The notes beneath the pieces are model-generated. The model was given only the letters and a program-made list of their open reading frames with translations. It was not told the origin of the DNA and ran no database searches. 14,318 nucleotides of DNA from Pseudodesulfovibrio sp. Lineage in GTDB: Bacteria; Desulfobacterota; Desulfovibrionia; Desulfovibrionales; Desulfovibrionaceae. The position numbers and the translations under genes are program-made. The stretch lies in contig JAFLJW010000052.1 in assembly GCA_022712815.1 (NCBI GenBank), forward strand, positions 1 to 14,318. The letters are read 5' to 3'. Shown one piece after another: positions 13,797 to 14,318 of the stretch (position 1 is its first letter; each line of letters opens with the position of its first letter).

Positions 13797-14318
13797 CTAT
13801 TCTTCACCACTGTATACAAAGGGGAACAGGAAGAGTCCGGCCCCTGCAAACAGGGCATCGAACGCGAATATCAGTCCAAGCCAACTATCATAATCCTCTG
13901 CGACCTCCGGCGAAAAGCACATGCTGAACAGCGTGATGCCGGACAATAGTACAGGCAGAAGCAATGGGAACACGATGACGGACATCAGGGACTCGCGTGC
14001 AGCCTGTCCCTGAGACAGTGCGCCGAGCAACGCGCCGATGACCACGAGCCCGATATCAGCCCCAAGCAGAGTGACCCACAAAAGCCACCACGGACCGTGA
14101 ACAGTCTGGCCGAGGAAGGCAAAGGTGGCCGGGAGAAACACAAGCTGGGAAATGAGCAACAGGCAGAGTCCTGCAACGCCCTTGCCTATCCACACGCTGT
14201 GGACAGGAACAGGCGACGACAAAATACCGATACGCGCTCCGTTAACCTCTTCGATGGCGAACAAGTCATTGAAGACGAGCACCAGCCCGAACAAGGATGC
14301 CAGCCAGAATATGGCTCC
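13797..14318 (-). CDS. ccmB: CcmB, haem exporter permease (5' end missing)
   Basis: These are the C-terminal 173 residues of CcmB, the permease that forms the CcmAB(C) ABC complex releasing holo-CcmE during cytochrome c maturation. The sequence enters the window within a helix (GAIFWLASLFG) and continues with the family segment RIGILSSPVPVHSVWIGKG, several hydrophobic helices, LPVLLSGITLF and a short C-terminus. CcmB is usually about 220 residues, so roughly 50 residues and the start codon lie beyond the right edge. The stop is TAG at 13799-13797, and ccmC follows after a 187-base spacer of inverted repeats. ccmA is expected just outside the window, by analogy with other ccm operons. Confidence 0.93.
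   Translation of the reverse strand, partial: GAIFWLASLFGLVLVFNDLFAIEEVNGARIGILSSPVPVHSVWIGKGVAGLCLLLISQLVFLPATFAFLGQTVHGPWWLLWVTLLGADIGLVVIGALLGALSQGQAARESLMSVIVFPLLLPVLLSGITLFSMCFSPEVAEDYDSWLGLIFAFDALFAGAGLFLFPFVYSGEE

Overview
This window is about 14.3 kb of ordinary chromosomal DNA. Every gene I can support lies on the minus strand, so transcription runs from right to left. Protein sequences and gene neighbourhoods suggest a Desulfovibrio-like member of the Desulfobacterota (Desulfovibrio or Pseudodesulfovibrio type). The clues are System I cytochrome c maturation genes with a small TPR gene behind ccmD, purine and tat genes side by side, and dispersed palindromic spacer repeats of a kind I associate with that group. 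The genus is inferred; no rRNA gene is present.

Right to left, the first block is cytochrome c maturation: ccmB (5' end outside the window), ccmC, the 48-codon ccmD and a membrane-anchored TPR protein. The ccmB-ccmC and ccmC-ccmD spacers hold inverted repeats and a dispersed repeat. Next comes a complete branched-chain amino acid type ABC importer: a lipoprotein binding protein (livJ/livK type), permeases livH and livM, and ATPases livG and livF. It has its own strong sigma70-like promoter, a structured leader, and a perfect 13-bp stem-loop between the binding-protein gene and the membrane genes. Then follow guaB and guaA, which convert IMP to XMP and XMP to GMP, separated by a dispersed repeat, and tatB-tatC of the twin-arginine translocase, closed by a good intrinsic terminator. 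At the left edge is a histidine biosynthesis fragment: hisB, an unrecognised lipoprotein gene, and hisA (3' end outside the window), joined by overlapping start and stop codons.

Functionally, the ccm genes support haem delivery to periplasmic cytochromes c, Tat exports folded cofactor proteins to the same compartment, Liv imports amino acids, and gua/his are housekeeping biosynthesis (his and purine pathways meet at AICAR).

I found no CRISPR array, transposase, phage gene, toxin-antitoxin pair or defence system. I do not think the window holds a wholly new system. The most interesting points are modest: two diverged copies of a dispersed repeat whose first three bases are the TAG stop codons of guaB and ccmC; a TatC with a roughly 125-residue acidic cytoplasmic tail and a roughly 50-residue extra stretch in its first periplasmic loop; a lipoprotein gene where hisH often sits; and a palindrome that appears to supply the ccmC ribosome binding site.
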